Part shown: in pieces, positions 1 to 10,416 of the stretch
How the letters are laid out: each line of letters starts with the position of its first letter
Numbering within the stretch: position 1 is the first letter of the stretch
NCBI GenBank assembly: GCA_946902985.2
Contig: OX336395.1
Coordinates: 285,071,065-285,135,064, forward strand
Direction of reading: 5' to 3'
DNA: 64,000 nt
From: Meconema thalassinum
Lineage: Eukaryota; Arthropoda; Insecta; Orthoptera; Tettigoniidae
The notes under the pieces: generated by a model
What the model saw: the letters and a program-made list of their open reading frames with translations, nothing else
Database searches by the model: none
What the model was told of the DNA's origin: nothing
Translations under genes and position numbers: made by a program

Positions 1-1690
1 GTGAATTTGTAAAATAATAGATACCCAGTTTATGGTGAAAAGGGTAGGAATTCCGATAAAGACAATTAAGTTGCGGAATTGTTATGTTCATGACAGACGA
101 GATGTTTGTTGAGTTGATAAAGTAAAGTTAGTTGTGGAAAGACTAAGAACGGCTTGGAGGAGTAATAATTCTTCATGGAAGGCTTTGAAGGAGAAATATT
201 GATTGATACCGCTGAAATAAGCGAGGAGTAATAGTAGAATCAAGTGATTTTTACCAGGAATAGGATCACGAATATTGAATTATGAGTGTAGTTGTAATGG
301 TAATAATATGACGGATCTATGTCGTCGTTGGAATTGGGGAGCAAATGTATTCGCCCAGAGGACTGACGTGAGTCCGGCTCTGGTTGCATGAATTAATTAC
401 CCTTATGAGGAATGAGACGTGTTCCGCTCATTTGGGAGAGTTGTAGTGTGTTCTACTTCCTCGGAATCTTCAAATCTCCCAGTAGAAGAGGTTGGACCCT
501 TGGGATTGATTATACGTTAAACAGTAGTTGGTTTAAAAGTTGAGTAGACCCTGAAATTAAAAACCACATATTTTTCCTTGCAATGCTGATGCCCTTAGAT
601 TGATTCAATTACCTGTATGAGCTGAGTATTGGTTAATAAGTAACTGTAATAGCAGTAAGAATATAAATGTTAAAGCCTTTCAAAATGAAGAGAGCGTTAG
701 AGTGAAGCCTGGCCAAGCCGTGGTTCTTAGAGGAATATCCCAACGTGACGCATTAGAAGGGAGACTAGTCATAAAGCAGCTGTGAAGGGCCTGGCTCATT
801 GAGGAAAGGTGGCTGGCCGGTAAATTGCTCTGGAGAGCAGACTGGTAATTTAAACACAGAGGTGTTAAATATTTGTATGACAATGAAAATGAAGGTTTGG
901 AGGTTTGAATCCAGTAGCCCATGTCATAAGAAATATTCCCTGCTAAAATATCGTTTCAAACGCCGTTTATTAGGAATATGATGTCCTAAAGTAATAACAG
1001 ATTCCCATGTGTGACATACGAAAATATGAGGTGTTCTTTCGATAAAACAAATATAGATGAGTCGGGGAGGCCTATCTAATTGATTCAGTCAGTATTTTGT
1101 TAATTGAAGGATGGCACGACGATCCATTAAGTAGTACTTAGCATATTGAATGTGAGAGAGAAAATTGAATTAGTGTTAACCAAAGTTGAGATTATTATTA
1201 ACTTAAAGGTAAATGTTGGTTACACAATTTGAGGAACCCAATGCTAAATAATTGAAAGTTAAATTATTAGTAATTGATAATAATGATTGTCAAGTATTGT
1301 TGAGTCAGTACAACTCAGTAAAATAGACATTTGAGGAGATACCATATGGAAGTGAAATCTGACGTTATAGGCTCAGTAGAGTCGTACTAATTTTGATCAG
1401 ACTGATGTAATAGTGAAGATTCATTTTAATTATGGAATAAGTTGATTGTCATTGTAGATTTTGAGTTTATTTTAATGTCATTTATTTGTGTTTATTATTT
1501 TTTTTGCAGCGCCTTGTAGTTTATAATTAAATATGTTTTGTGAGATTTTTATTTTTATTTTTGAGTGTTGACCTGTGTGCTCATGATCCCAAAATATGTG
1601 TGCCATATCGTGGGAAATGAACGTACCAAACCTGAATCGATTGAGCGAGGCGAAGTATAACCATATTTTATTTCTTCAAAGGGTGCAATA
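1..1690. other. unassigned AT-rich DNA, no gene recognised
   Basis: Both strands are full of stop codons and I recognise no family. A stretch at about 800-910 has a weak tRNA-like A box and B box but no convincing cloverleaf. The region may be old transposable-element sequence, but nothing seen proves it. Confidence 0.4.
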
Positions 1691-2118
1691 TTAGGAAGAC
1701 ATTTTTTGAAAGCCTTTGTATGGAGCGTGGCGTTCTTTGGAAGTGAAACTTGGGCTATTGGTGCAACAGAAAAAAGTGAATTGAAGCGTCTGAAATATGG
1801 TGTTACAGGAGAATGATGATCAGATGGGTAGATAGGGTAACGAATGAAGCGGTATTACGAGTGGGAGAGATGTTTATGGCAACTGCTAATGAAGAGAAGA
1901 GATAGGCTGGTAGGACACGTACTAAGCCACCCAGGAATAGCAAACTTAGTTATAGAAGGAACGGTCGAGGATGATAACAGTAGGGTTAGACCAAGGTTAG
2001 AATATGTTAAACAGATTGCCTCGGATGTAGGGTATGGTTGCTATGTAGAGATGAAACGATTAGCTCAGTACAGGGGAGCGTGAAGCACTGCATCAAATCA
2101 GTCGAAAGATGGAAGGCT
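1690..2118 (+). pseudogene. LINE reverse-transcriptase C-terminal tail, decayed
   Basis: Conceptual translation gives the segment that follows the RT domain in insect non-LTR retrotransposon ORF2: a degraded 'YGSETWAIG'-type stretch near 1740, then 'RRDRLVGHVLSHPG', 'VIEGTVEDD', 'RPRLEYVKQI' and 'YVEMKRLAQ'. These are the conserved landmarks of this tail in many insect LINEs. Frames change at about 1800-1845 and stops interrupt it, so it is a dead 3' fragment. It runs straight into the CAA tract at 2119, which suits a LINE 3' end with a simple-sequence tail. Shorter copies of the same tail lie at 31262-31480 and 36990-37210. The clade is not certain. Confidence 0.7.
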
Positions 2119-2119
2119 C

Positions 2120-2157
<38 letters not shown>

Positions 2158-2177
2158 GCAACAGCAACAGCAACAGC

Positions 2178-2215
<38 letters not shown>

Positions 2216-2216
2216 C
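2119..2216 (+). repeat. (CAA)n microsatellite with (CAGCAA) core
   Basis: About 98 bp of uninterrupted AAC/CAA trinucleotides with a central block in which CAG alternates with CAA. It abuts the LINE tail and probably began as that element's 3' tail. Confidence 0.95.
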
Positions 2217-2599
2217 CTTGGTAATTTATTCAAATTATACCGAATTGTCGAGATTATAAATGGGCATATGTTTCGCTTGCTTGTTGAAGAATAATTGTTG
2301 TTATTACGTAGCAGTGGCTATCGTATTCATAACATATTAATCAAATAGTATTTGGAATTTATATAGGATTTCTGCGTCGACAATTGTCATGTAGACATAT
2401 TTGAATAGATGTAATCCAACACATGTTTAATAGTGCAATATCAGCGTGAAGAATTGTGATATGATACTCCAATGCCAAAGTTGATTTATTGACTGCCACA
2501 GGTTGTTATTCGAAACGAATAGATCCGCAAATTTTAGTAATATGAGATAGAATTCCATATGTAACTGAATTTCTACTGTTAGTTCATTCAATTAATATA

Positions 2600-4070
2600 C
2601 ACAGGTCAAAAAAGTTTTGCAAATTGCAAGATTTTGTATTTCTAGACCAACTGTCATGTGATAATAGTGTTCATTACCAACAAATAAACAAACAAGTTAT
2701 CTCCGAGTTAACACATGAACCAATGTGCAAAATCGAATATGTCGTCATAGCAGCAAACTAATCACGTAATCCTTAAACCAATATTAAAGTAAATTTTCTG
2801 AGTAATCAGTAGTATATGTGGCCTCCATGAACCCTGCGTCATTCTTGGTATGCTCAATACCAGGGTATTCAGTACATCCTGTGGACAATTGTCCCATTCC
2901 TCCATGGCAGCAGGGATGAGGTCTTGTAGGGCTTGTGGTGGCTAGGGACGATTGGAAATTGCTGTTTTCAGTAATCTCCATATATGCTCCACGCATTTCA
3001 AATCAGGGGACGATGGTGGCCACACCATCCTGTGAATAACATGTCTTTCCAAGAACTTATTCACAGACTGTGCGTGGTGGGCACGAGCATTGTCGCCCAT
3101 GGAAGTGAAATCTGCTCCAATCTCAGCTCTAAATTGACGAACAATGGGTTCAACGACGTTGTTCTCGTCTTTTCGTGACGTCTTATTGCCCTGAATGTGG
3201 GCGAGTGGTGTGCGGCGGCCCATCATTATTTCTTCCCAGAAGAGTGCTGAGCCACCACCTCCCTGGTAGCGTTCAACAATTAAAGCTTAATTGAAACGTT
3301 GACCATCTGCCCTCCAGACATGAATACTTTTGTCATCTGGATGCAACGAAATGCGTACCTCTTCTGTAAATAACGTTTGGGCCCATTGTTCCTGGGTCCA
3401 AATTTCATATCTTCTTACACATGCTAGACGCCGATGTCTGTGGCGATATTCGAGGCGTGGTCCCCTATACGGCCTTCGTGAACGTAGTCCTACATTGTGG
3501 AGTATATTTCACCCAGTTTGTGTAGACACATTGACTCCTGTAGCCGCTCGAAGCTCCCTCAGTAACGTAGTTGCTGTGCTCCTAGGTTGTCTCCTAGCGG
3601 ACATACAGATGTATCGGTTTTGCTAGCGGTTGTTTTGCGTGGTCGACCTATCCTAGGTTTATCAGCTATGGCGTGTGTCTGTTGGAATTTCCACCACAAT
3701 CTGGAAACGTCACTTCGATGACATCGCATCACTTGAGCTACTTCGGCTTGTGTCATGTGACTACGTGGCATTTAAGTCACTATTCAGGCTCCATCTACTG
3801 CTGAAATCGTGTACCGTGGCATTGCTGTTACTGTGGTGCAGTAAATTACATGAAAAAACAGTATCATCCCGTCCTCTTCAACTGCACACCATCAGCTCAA
3901 CGTCGCAACCGATCAGAATCGCTCACAGGTAGTGACTGTATGAGCATAGTGCCAGTTAAACAAATGTAACGCGTATCAACGATGATATAAAACAAAGAAA
4001 TGCCACACATTTACCGGTCGTGTTCAGAAATACATCATCTTGCAATATGCAAAACTTTTTTTGACCAGTG
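2600..4070 (-). mobile_element. Tc1-like DNA transposon, dead copy
   Basis: Terminal inverted repeats of about 33 bp start with CACAGGTCAAAAAAGTTTTG at 2600 and end with the near-perfect reverse complement at 4070. Both ends are flanked by the TA dinucleotide that Tc1/mariner elements duplicate (2598-2599 and 4071-4072). The length, 1471 bp, is typical of Tc1. The transposase on the minus strand is broken (separate entry). The ends resemble those of the intact Tc1 at 45324, so the two are related families or subfamilies. Confidence 0.92.
2784..3771 (-). pseudogene. Tc1-like transposase, fragmented
   Basis: The N-terminal part (3771 to about 3570) reads as a helix-turn-helix beginning 'MPRSHMTQAEVAQVMR' and has a 'GRPRK' AT-hook-like motif. 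The middle (about 3540-3230) is scrambled by frame changes. The C-terminal part (3226 to about 2940) has the second catalytic Asp in 'MGDNARAHH' and the catalytic Glu in 'SPDLKCVEHIW'; the reading then shifts frame down to about 2784. In the family this enzyme cuts and pastes the element through a DD34E catalytic triad. The first catalytic Asp is not in an open frame. The copy cannot make a working enzyme and is clearly older than the intact copy at 45568-46593. Confidence 0.88.
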
Positions 4071-4499
4071 TAATAAAATGTTACTAGATCTTCCGTCCCT
4101 TTAAACTGCTGCGGCGTGTATAGACGACAGGGTGCCAGAATGTTGACTCAGAGGGGACCTTTAATCTACAGTACTGACGCGGTCCCTCAAATGCCACCTG
4201 ACGGTGCCGGGATGGGCAACGAAAGGAGACGTGTCTCTGTTAATGATAAGGAAATTTTGTGATTACGTATGAGTAGTCTGATCTAGGCCTGATGATCTTC
4301 CTTTCATACAGCAGTTACCTCACTGGCAGATTATTTAAAAGCCATCATTAACTGCGGCCATATACCCACTAATCAGTCGTACAGCACCTCAATTCCTCTC
4401 AGTGAATCTATATGGACATGTAAAGGGGTATGGAACGGTAGGGGCAAATTTTGTTTATGCTATCCAGACGAAAAGAAAATCTTATAAATTGTATGTCAC

Positions 4500-5130
4500 T
4501 ACATCTCGTTTTCTTGACCTTTAGAGAGCTTTAGATTGGCTCCACATCTGTTGATTCAGGATGCTCTTCACGATCATCTGCTTCCGGAAGCACTCGTCAA
4601 CTACTGTGGCGTCAAGTGCTATGGCCTGAAGGACCGACAAACCATTGGCATTCATCAAGGATTGGCATTAACTCCACTGCCATTCGCAGTCGTGATGGAC
4701 AACATACCAAATGATTTACAAAACGATGCTCCATGGACCATTTTCTATGATGATGTTAACAATCAGAGTTTGATTCTTTACAGAACTAAGGCTTAGTCTT
4801 TTAGACGGAGTATTTCAAAACCTCCTGGTGCCATACACTTCAACGGAGTCTCTTTAAACAGCGAAGACACATTCCGCTACCAAAGATCCCAACTGAATAT
4901 GGATGAATGAACACTTGCCAGAATGGATCAAACCAATTTGGATGCGATTAAATGAAGTCACAGGTGTTCTTTGAGATCACGGATTTGCAACACTGTGCAG
5001 AGACCAATTTCACTCTATGGTAATGAGTGTTTAGTCTGGTCTACCAATGTTTTATGTTAAAAGTTCAGTACCTCACTAAAACCCTTGTAAAAGACTCAGA
5101 AGCCCTGTTTGAGAGATAAGGAGAAAGGGA
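4500..5130 (+). pseudogene. RTE-like LINE reverse-transcriptase fragment
   Basis: An 86-codon open stretch (4536-4796) aligns by eye with the RT palm of RTE-type retrotransposons: 'PHLLIQDALHDHLLPEALV', then 'GIHQGLALTPLPFAVVMD' (motif B), then 'APWTIFYDDVN', where the canonical YADD has become YDDV. Further palm and thumb residues can be traced to about 5120 through several stops and frame changes. Loss of the catalytic motif shows it is inactive. No 5' part or tail can be defined. Confidence 0.75.
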
Positions 5131-5627
5131 ATACTAAATATGGCTAAATAAACATTATTGACATAAGGGTTGCACAGTTACCTCTATCACATACTGTAGT
5201 AAGTACATCACGTAGTTGAAATCTGTCTGCACACAAGATAACATGGGGATATTACTGACATGGCATTAGTAACGTTTGCCACATATCATTAGGAATTAAT
5301 TACCTAATAATGAGTTAATGCTATCCTATTACTGAGGAATTGAGTTTTCACACCGTGTATTATTAATCAGAATTACTGTATATAATTACACCTCGCGATG
5401 GGTGCCGAATGCGGAAGTAAATGAGCCCACTAGTTTTATTTCTTTTATCATAATTTCCTGAGATAATGTTATTTCACGATATGTTGAGAAAATTCATAAC
5501 TTAAGAGTCATCATCCATAATTTATGGAAATACACTTTAAAAGTACCCACAGAAATATAATTCAAAGTGTTTGTTTAGTGTCCCGGATTTTATTTAACAC
5601 AATGAATGCCAATCACCACAGTTATAT
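5131..5627. other. unassigned DNA
   Basis: AT-rich sequence with no recognised gene, repeat unit or RNA. It separates the RT relic from the 162-bp tandem repeat. Confidence 0.3.
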
Positions 5628-6432
5628 GCGATTTCTACTATATATTTGTCAAATACAACTCACTCATTCAGCACGAAATCTCAGAAACCACCGAACGGAT
5701 TGGAACGCAGCTTCCTCAAGGGCCGTAGGTGCACGCAAAGAAAATGAAAATCCACAGCCTGCTTCCAGTCTCCGACCGGGTCAGGAATGGAATGAATGAA
5801 GCCCCTATCTAGCGGCGAGGATATGAACTGTGCCGGCTGCCGAGGCCTGACGCACTCCTCTGGGAGGTGCACGCAAAAAAAGGTTTTCAAATAATTCACT
5901 CGGGATCATGGTCAAACCGCGAAAACCGCGATTTCTACTATATATTTGTCAAATACCACTCACTCATTCATCACAAAATCTCAGAAACCACCGAACGGAT
6001 TGGAACGCAGCTTCCTCAAGGGCCGTAGGTGCTCGCTAAGAAAGGTTTTCAAAAAATTCACTCGGAATCATGGTCAAACCTCGAAAACAGCGATTTCTAC
6101 TAAATATTTGTCAAATACCACTCACTCATTCATCACGAAATCTCAGAAACGGATTGGAATGAAATTTGGTATGCAGCTTTCTCAAGGGCCGTAGGTGCTC
6201 GCAAAGAAAGGTTTTCAAAAAAATCACTCGGAATCATGGTCAAACCGCGAAAACGACGATTATATGAACAGCTTCAAATCTCAGAAACCACCAAACGAAT
6301 TGGAATGAAATTTGGTATGCAGCTTCCTCAAGGGCCGTAGGAGCTCGCTAAGAAAGGTTTTTAAAACATTCACTCGGGATCATGGTCAATCCACGAAAAC
6401 CGCGATTATATGAACACCTTAAATAATGCCTA
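5628..6432 (+). repeat. ~162-bp tandem repeat, four copies plus a partial
   Basis: Units begin at 5628, 5928, 6090 and 6255, with a partial at 6402. They share 'gcgatttctactatatattt', a 'ctcagaaaccacc' block, 'gggccgtaggtgctcgc' and 'atcatggtcaaaccgcgaaa'. Unit 1 is 300 bp because a SINE sits inside it; without it the unit is about 162 bp. Two later units contain 'ggattggaatgaaatttggt', a motif that also occurs near 7826-7866 and that I associate with the 5' regions of Helitrons. The array directly precedes the Helitron gene, so it may be its leader. Confidence 0.85.
5744..5864 (-). mobile_element. 5'-truncated SINE (same family as 51542-51870)
   Basis: This 121-bp insert matches the tail half of the full-length SINE at 51542-51870, including 'tccacagcctgcttccagtc' and 'cgcactcctctggg'. 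It lacks the tRNA-like head. A 17-bp target-site duplication flanks it (5727-5743 and 5865-5881, one mismatch, AGGTGCACGCAAA...). 5' truncation plus target duplication fits LINE-driven retroposition. It inserted into unit 1 of the 162-bp repeat. Confidence 0.88.
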
Positions 6433-7560
6433 AGTCTATTCTTGCCAGGCAATGCGGGCTGCATCACGTCGCCCCTATTAGTGTTCTGGTGTTTTGCAGT
6501 CTGGTCAGGAGATTGAGAAAAGGGATATTATACTCCACGGCAGAGATAGCAGGTTGCTTCGTATTAGTGAAACACATCGCGCATGAAGCTCTGCTATATC
6601 CGCTTATGTTCTGCCGTGGAGAAGATGGCTACTGCATTAATATCCCTCAACGTCACAGCAGCACTCAAGCACCTTCGAAGAAGACCGTGGCTGCCGCTAA
6701 CTTTTACAGCTTCAGAATATTTGAGCGTGAGGGTGATAATTCTTATCTTTTGTTACTTCGCAATCTTCTCAATCAGTTTCTGGTTGATATGTATGCAAAG
6801 ATTGAGACAGAGATACTACTTTGGATTCGCATCAATCAGAAAAAGTTGATAAGTGAAGAATATGTGCACCTGAAGGACGCAATGAGTAAAGCTGACAGCC
6901 GTTTGTCAATTATTGGTAAAATGGTCGTGTTGCCGTCGACTTTCACTGGAGGCCCGCGCTATATGCATGAACGCAATTTGAACGCCCTGATCTTTTTATA
7001 AACCAAACCGGGGAAGATGGATATCCCAAATATCGCAGGCTGCCCACTTCGGAGGGTGGGGTTTCTCTTAATAAAAAGGGAGTGGAAATTGACAATAGCT
7101 GGGAGGTACCCTATAACTCCGTCCTATCTCGCACCTTCTCAGCTCATATCAACGTTGAGTACTGCAACTCTGTCAAGTCAATAATCCATTTGCAAGTATG
7201 TTAACAAAGGTTCCAACCAAGCTACATTTTGCATCGGAGAGTTTGACGAAGTTGCGAGATATGAATCAGGACGCTACATCAGCAGCTCAGATGCGGCTTG
7301 GCGCATATTCTGCTTCCTCATACATGAATGGGATTCTTCGGGTTTACTTTAATGAAGACGACGTTCGTGACCAGTTTAACAGCCCTCCAAACACAACTCT
7401 TCTTGCTTTCTTCGAACTATGCCGATCCGATAAATTTTCTTCAACACTTTTATATTGTGAAGTTCCATCCTATTTCGTTTGGAAAGGTAAGAAGTTCTGT
7501 AGAAGGAAACAAGGAAAGCCAGTCCCAGGCCATCCTGGTGTGAAAAAAATCTTCATATAA
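6433..7560 (+). pseudogene. Helitron Rep/helicase, internally deleted
   Basis: The Helitron-like N domain is plain at about 6780-6985: 'MYAKIETEILLWIRINQKKL', 'EEYVHLKDA', 'IGKMVVLPSTFTGGPRYMHE'. At about 6985-7005 the text jumps from the position after 'MHE' directly to 'QTGEDGYPKYRRL', which in family members follows the HUH nuclease motif. So the catalytic HUH segment has been lost. Next come 'INVEYCNSVKSI', 'VNKG', 'GRYISSSDAAWRI' and, in another frame, 'DQFNSPPNTTLLAFFELC', 'LLYCEVPSYFVWKGKKF' and 'RRKQGKPVPGHPGVKK' up to the stop at 7560. The Pif1-type helicase is missing. At least three frame changes occur. In the family this protein nicks and rolls out the element by rolling-circle replication; this copy cannot. 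Confidence 0.88.
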
Positions 7561-7739
7561 CAGTACATAACTCTAGGACCTACATATATAAAATCCAACA
7601 TGGCGACCATCCGAAATATTAAGTCGGTTCTCAATATCTACGAATCTATTACAGCAATCAAATTGAAATTGTGTATGTTGATAGTGGCAGTTAACATAAG
7701 TAGGATATATGAAAATAGGCTGCATAGTTCTTCACGGAA

Positions 7740-7897
7740 CTACTTGTTATATATATAATAAGATAAGAATATAAGTCAAGATTGTGAATGTTTGTGTGCG
7801 TGTGCTTGTTACCTCTTTACCCTCAAACGGCTGGATGGATTTGGATGAAATTTGAAATGGAGATAGCTTATACCCTGGATACATATGCTGCCTGTCA
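7740..7897 (+). other. Helitron-type 5' leader fragment
   Basis: The stretch has a (TA)n start, a 'tgtttgtgtgcgtgtgcttg' GT-rich segment and 'ggatggatttggatgaaatt', a combination I associate with insect Helitron 5' regions. It directly precedes the better-defined element at 7898 and may be a partial copy into which that element inserted. Confidence 0.4.
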
Positions 7898-8924
7898 TCC
7901 TTATATATAAAGCTCAATGTTCGTAGTAAGGCCCTTTGGCACAAATCTACACCATTTCACCAATCTGGACCAAATTTTACATACTTACCCTCTGATATCC
8001 GATAAGTAACACTATCCACTTTAAATTTGATGCAACCCTCTCCATTCCCTGCATTTTGGCCCTTTGGCACAAATCTACACATTTTCACCGATCTGAACCA
8101 AAATTTACGTACTTACATTTTGGAACTCGAAGAGTAACAATGTCCACTTGAAATTTACGGCAGCTCACTGCATTCCCTTCATTTCGGCCCTTTGGCACAA
8201 ATCTACACCGTTTCACCGATCTGAACCAAATTTTACGTACTTAACCTGTGGATTCCTGCAAGTAACACTGTTCACTTGAAATTTCGGACAGCCCTCTCCA
8301 TTCCCTACAATTAGGCCCTTTGGCACATATGTACACCATTTCACCAATGTAAAGCAAATTTTACATAACGTACATCAGCGGCCAAGACGAGAGATATTTG
8401 CTACATGTAGACGTTCAAATCATCAATTATTGTGGAAAAATTACACCCTGAATAGCGTAAGGAAAAATAATTTTAAATCCCCATATTCCGATAGGTTTGT
8501 CATTCCAGTGTGCAAGAGTGCAGTTCCCTCTTCAAACAATATTCACAATTACTATTAACAAAGAGCAATGACTCGCACTCAACAGCACCAGGTGTACATA
8601 TAGATAAAACCAGTTTTTCCCATGGGCAACTGTAGGCTATGTGGCGTGCTCACGAGTATTCAGACTACAAAATCGTCATGTCTCGGCAAAACATGCCAAA
8701 ACCAAAAACGTAATTTTAAAATATGTTCACATAAGGTAACATCGTACCATGTAGACTTTTTCAACTCTATGGAATTACCATTTTGTGGCTCATACTAATA
8801 TAATGTAGTCATCAGAATTTTCCAAATTGAAATGGACCCACCCAGCCGAGATTGCTGTAATAGAATAGACCAATGCATCATCCCCATTGTCTTCAACGCG
8901 TGCGAAGCCGCGGGTACCTGCTAG
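7898..8924 (+). mobile_element. non-autonomous Helitron
   Basis: The 5' end reads A|TCCTTATATATAAAGCTC and the 3' end reads GCCGCGGGTACCTGCTAG|T. This meets the Helitron rules of 5'-TC, 3'-CTRR and insertion between A and T. A GC-rich self-complementary CCGCGG lies just before the 3' end. There is no coding capacity. The interior starts with four 128-bp direct repeats. A relative with the same 'ataaagctcaa' 5' core lies inverted near 62240. Confidence 0.65.
7930..8380 (+). repeat. 128-bp tandem repeat inside Helitron, four units
   Basis: Units begin with ggccctttggcac at 7930, 8058, 8186 and 8314, exactly 128 bp apart. Each contains 'ctacaccrtttcaccgatct' and 'caaattttacgtacttac'. The same unit recurs at 19542-19710, 20040-20240 and, inverted, 61735-62222. 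Confidence 0.9.
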
Positions 8925-8955
8925 TTATAAATAGAAGACAATATTAACGACTTAC

Positions 8956-9014
8956 TCATTGAAATCAGTTCCGCTTGAAGCACCTTCCTCATCCTTAGTT
9001 TCTTCTTCCACATC
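8956..9014 (-). CDS. candidate internal exon, acidic
   Basis: On the minus strand the acceptor is ...ctccatag| and the donor is |GTAAGTCG, a full consensus. The 59-bp exon starts in phase 0 and encodes DVEEETKDEEGASSGTDFN plus two bases of the next codon. The composition is strongly acidic. Its phase-0 start matches the phase-0 ends of the minus-strand exons at 30770-30898, 36470-36598 and 38923-38973, so it could be the next exon of that gene across a ~22-kb intron filled with transposons. Linkage to those exons is inference from phase and strand only. Confidence 0.45.
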
Positions 9015-10416
9015 CTATGGAGAAAAAGTAATGATTTCATTCTTTACAATAATCACACATCACAGCATCACCACTGAAGAAATTACCTACAAACACTTGC
9101 ACATTTTATTGACAGTGATGAGTATTATACACCAACGTCATAATTAGAAAGTTCAAAATAACATTCACCTATGTCTTCCCCGTCAGAAATTCTCTTAGAG
9201 AAAATAAAAACATATGCATGGAAAGCATACAACTACTGATTCAATAATTTTAATGCCCTCCATAATCCAACCAGAATTATTTTAATTATAGCAGTGGAAC
9301 TACACTTCGAGTTGTTTCTCAGTCATAAAATCAATATATCTTTGACTTACAAGCAGGGTGAAATCACCAGCCCATACCTCTGAAAGGGTAACAATAAAGC
9401 TAGTTAATATGAGAGATAGGATCTAGCGCGCAGTAAGATTCAAGCAGTCCATATGACTGATTAACAAGCAACACTGGTATTACTGGCTAGCTTCGGTTAC
9501 CCCTCATTGTGGAGATTATGTCAGAGAGAGGATTTATCTTGGTTCGTAATATTAAAAAAAAACAATTGCTCGGTTAGGCAAAGGAACAAAGTATCTCGGG
9601 CCGTTAACTGGGTAGTGGTTGAAAGGGCTCGACGATACAAAACAATACCCACACATATCGGAATAACCAGAAAGCCAGAAAATAAGAATCCAAAGTAAGA
9701 TAAAACACAGTGATCCTTTATTTGGTCAAAAAGGGAAAGAACAGAGGCACTATCCTATCACCTACGAGTACCCTACGTTACGTTGGGATCAAGTCCAAAG
9801 AAGATCAGAGTCCCTGAAATAGAACATTAACATTGAAAAACAAAATGCATTTATTTCAGACTCGTGGATGTCCTAGCAAGCGTTAACGAAAAGAGGATCG
9901 CCTGGCAATATAAAAAACAATTGGCGCGCACGCACATACAAGTCACTGTCTACCCACAAATCACTACGTTCATATTCTGCGATAGCGAAGGGAGAAAATA
10001 TTAATTACATAGAATGAATGAATGAATTTATACAACCATCTGGCGGGTTCTCCCTTATCGAACGATAATGTTAACTAAACAACACCAAATTCATGAATAA
10101 TACACAATTATTTAGTTATATCCAATGTGATCCATTTTACTAGTCACTAGAATAAATTACGCCCTTAAAGTGACTATATTCCACATATTCAACCATCCTG
10201 TTTTATAATTCCACGACTTAGATCCGCGCTATTTCCAATTACTGAATTATTGAATTATCAGTTTGCCACCTCCAAATTAAATAATAGAATTTATAGCATG
10301 GCTACCTGACATCTCATATTTCCATTAATAAACATTCGTAACGGACTTTCGACTTGAAACCATTCCATCTAATATCATGAGTGAGGATTTGTTCACCTTA
10401 CAGTAGAGCCAAATAG
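9015..10416. other. unassigned DNA
   Basis: No gene is recognised. At 9473-9515 a ~35-bp stretch ('cttcggttacccctcattgt') resembles 14195-14225, which might mark the ends of an old element; this is not resolved. Confidence 0.3.

Noticed and set aside
790..910. tRNA-like boxes ('tggctggccggtaa' and 'ggtttgaatcc')
   Set aside because: Spacing is too long and no stems form; could be a decayed SINE but not supported.
2038..2294. Open frames with poly-Thr or poly-Asn across the CAA tract
   Set aside because: Produced by the trinucleotide repeat; no conserved protein around it.
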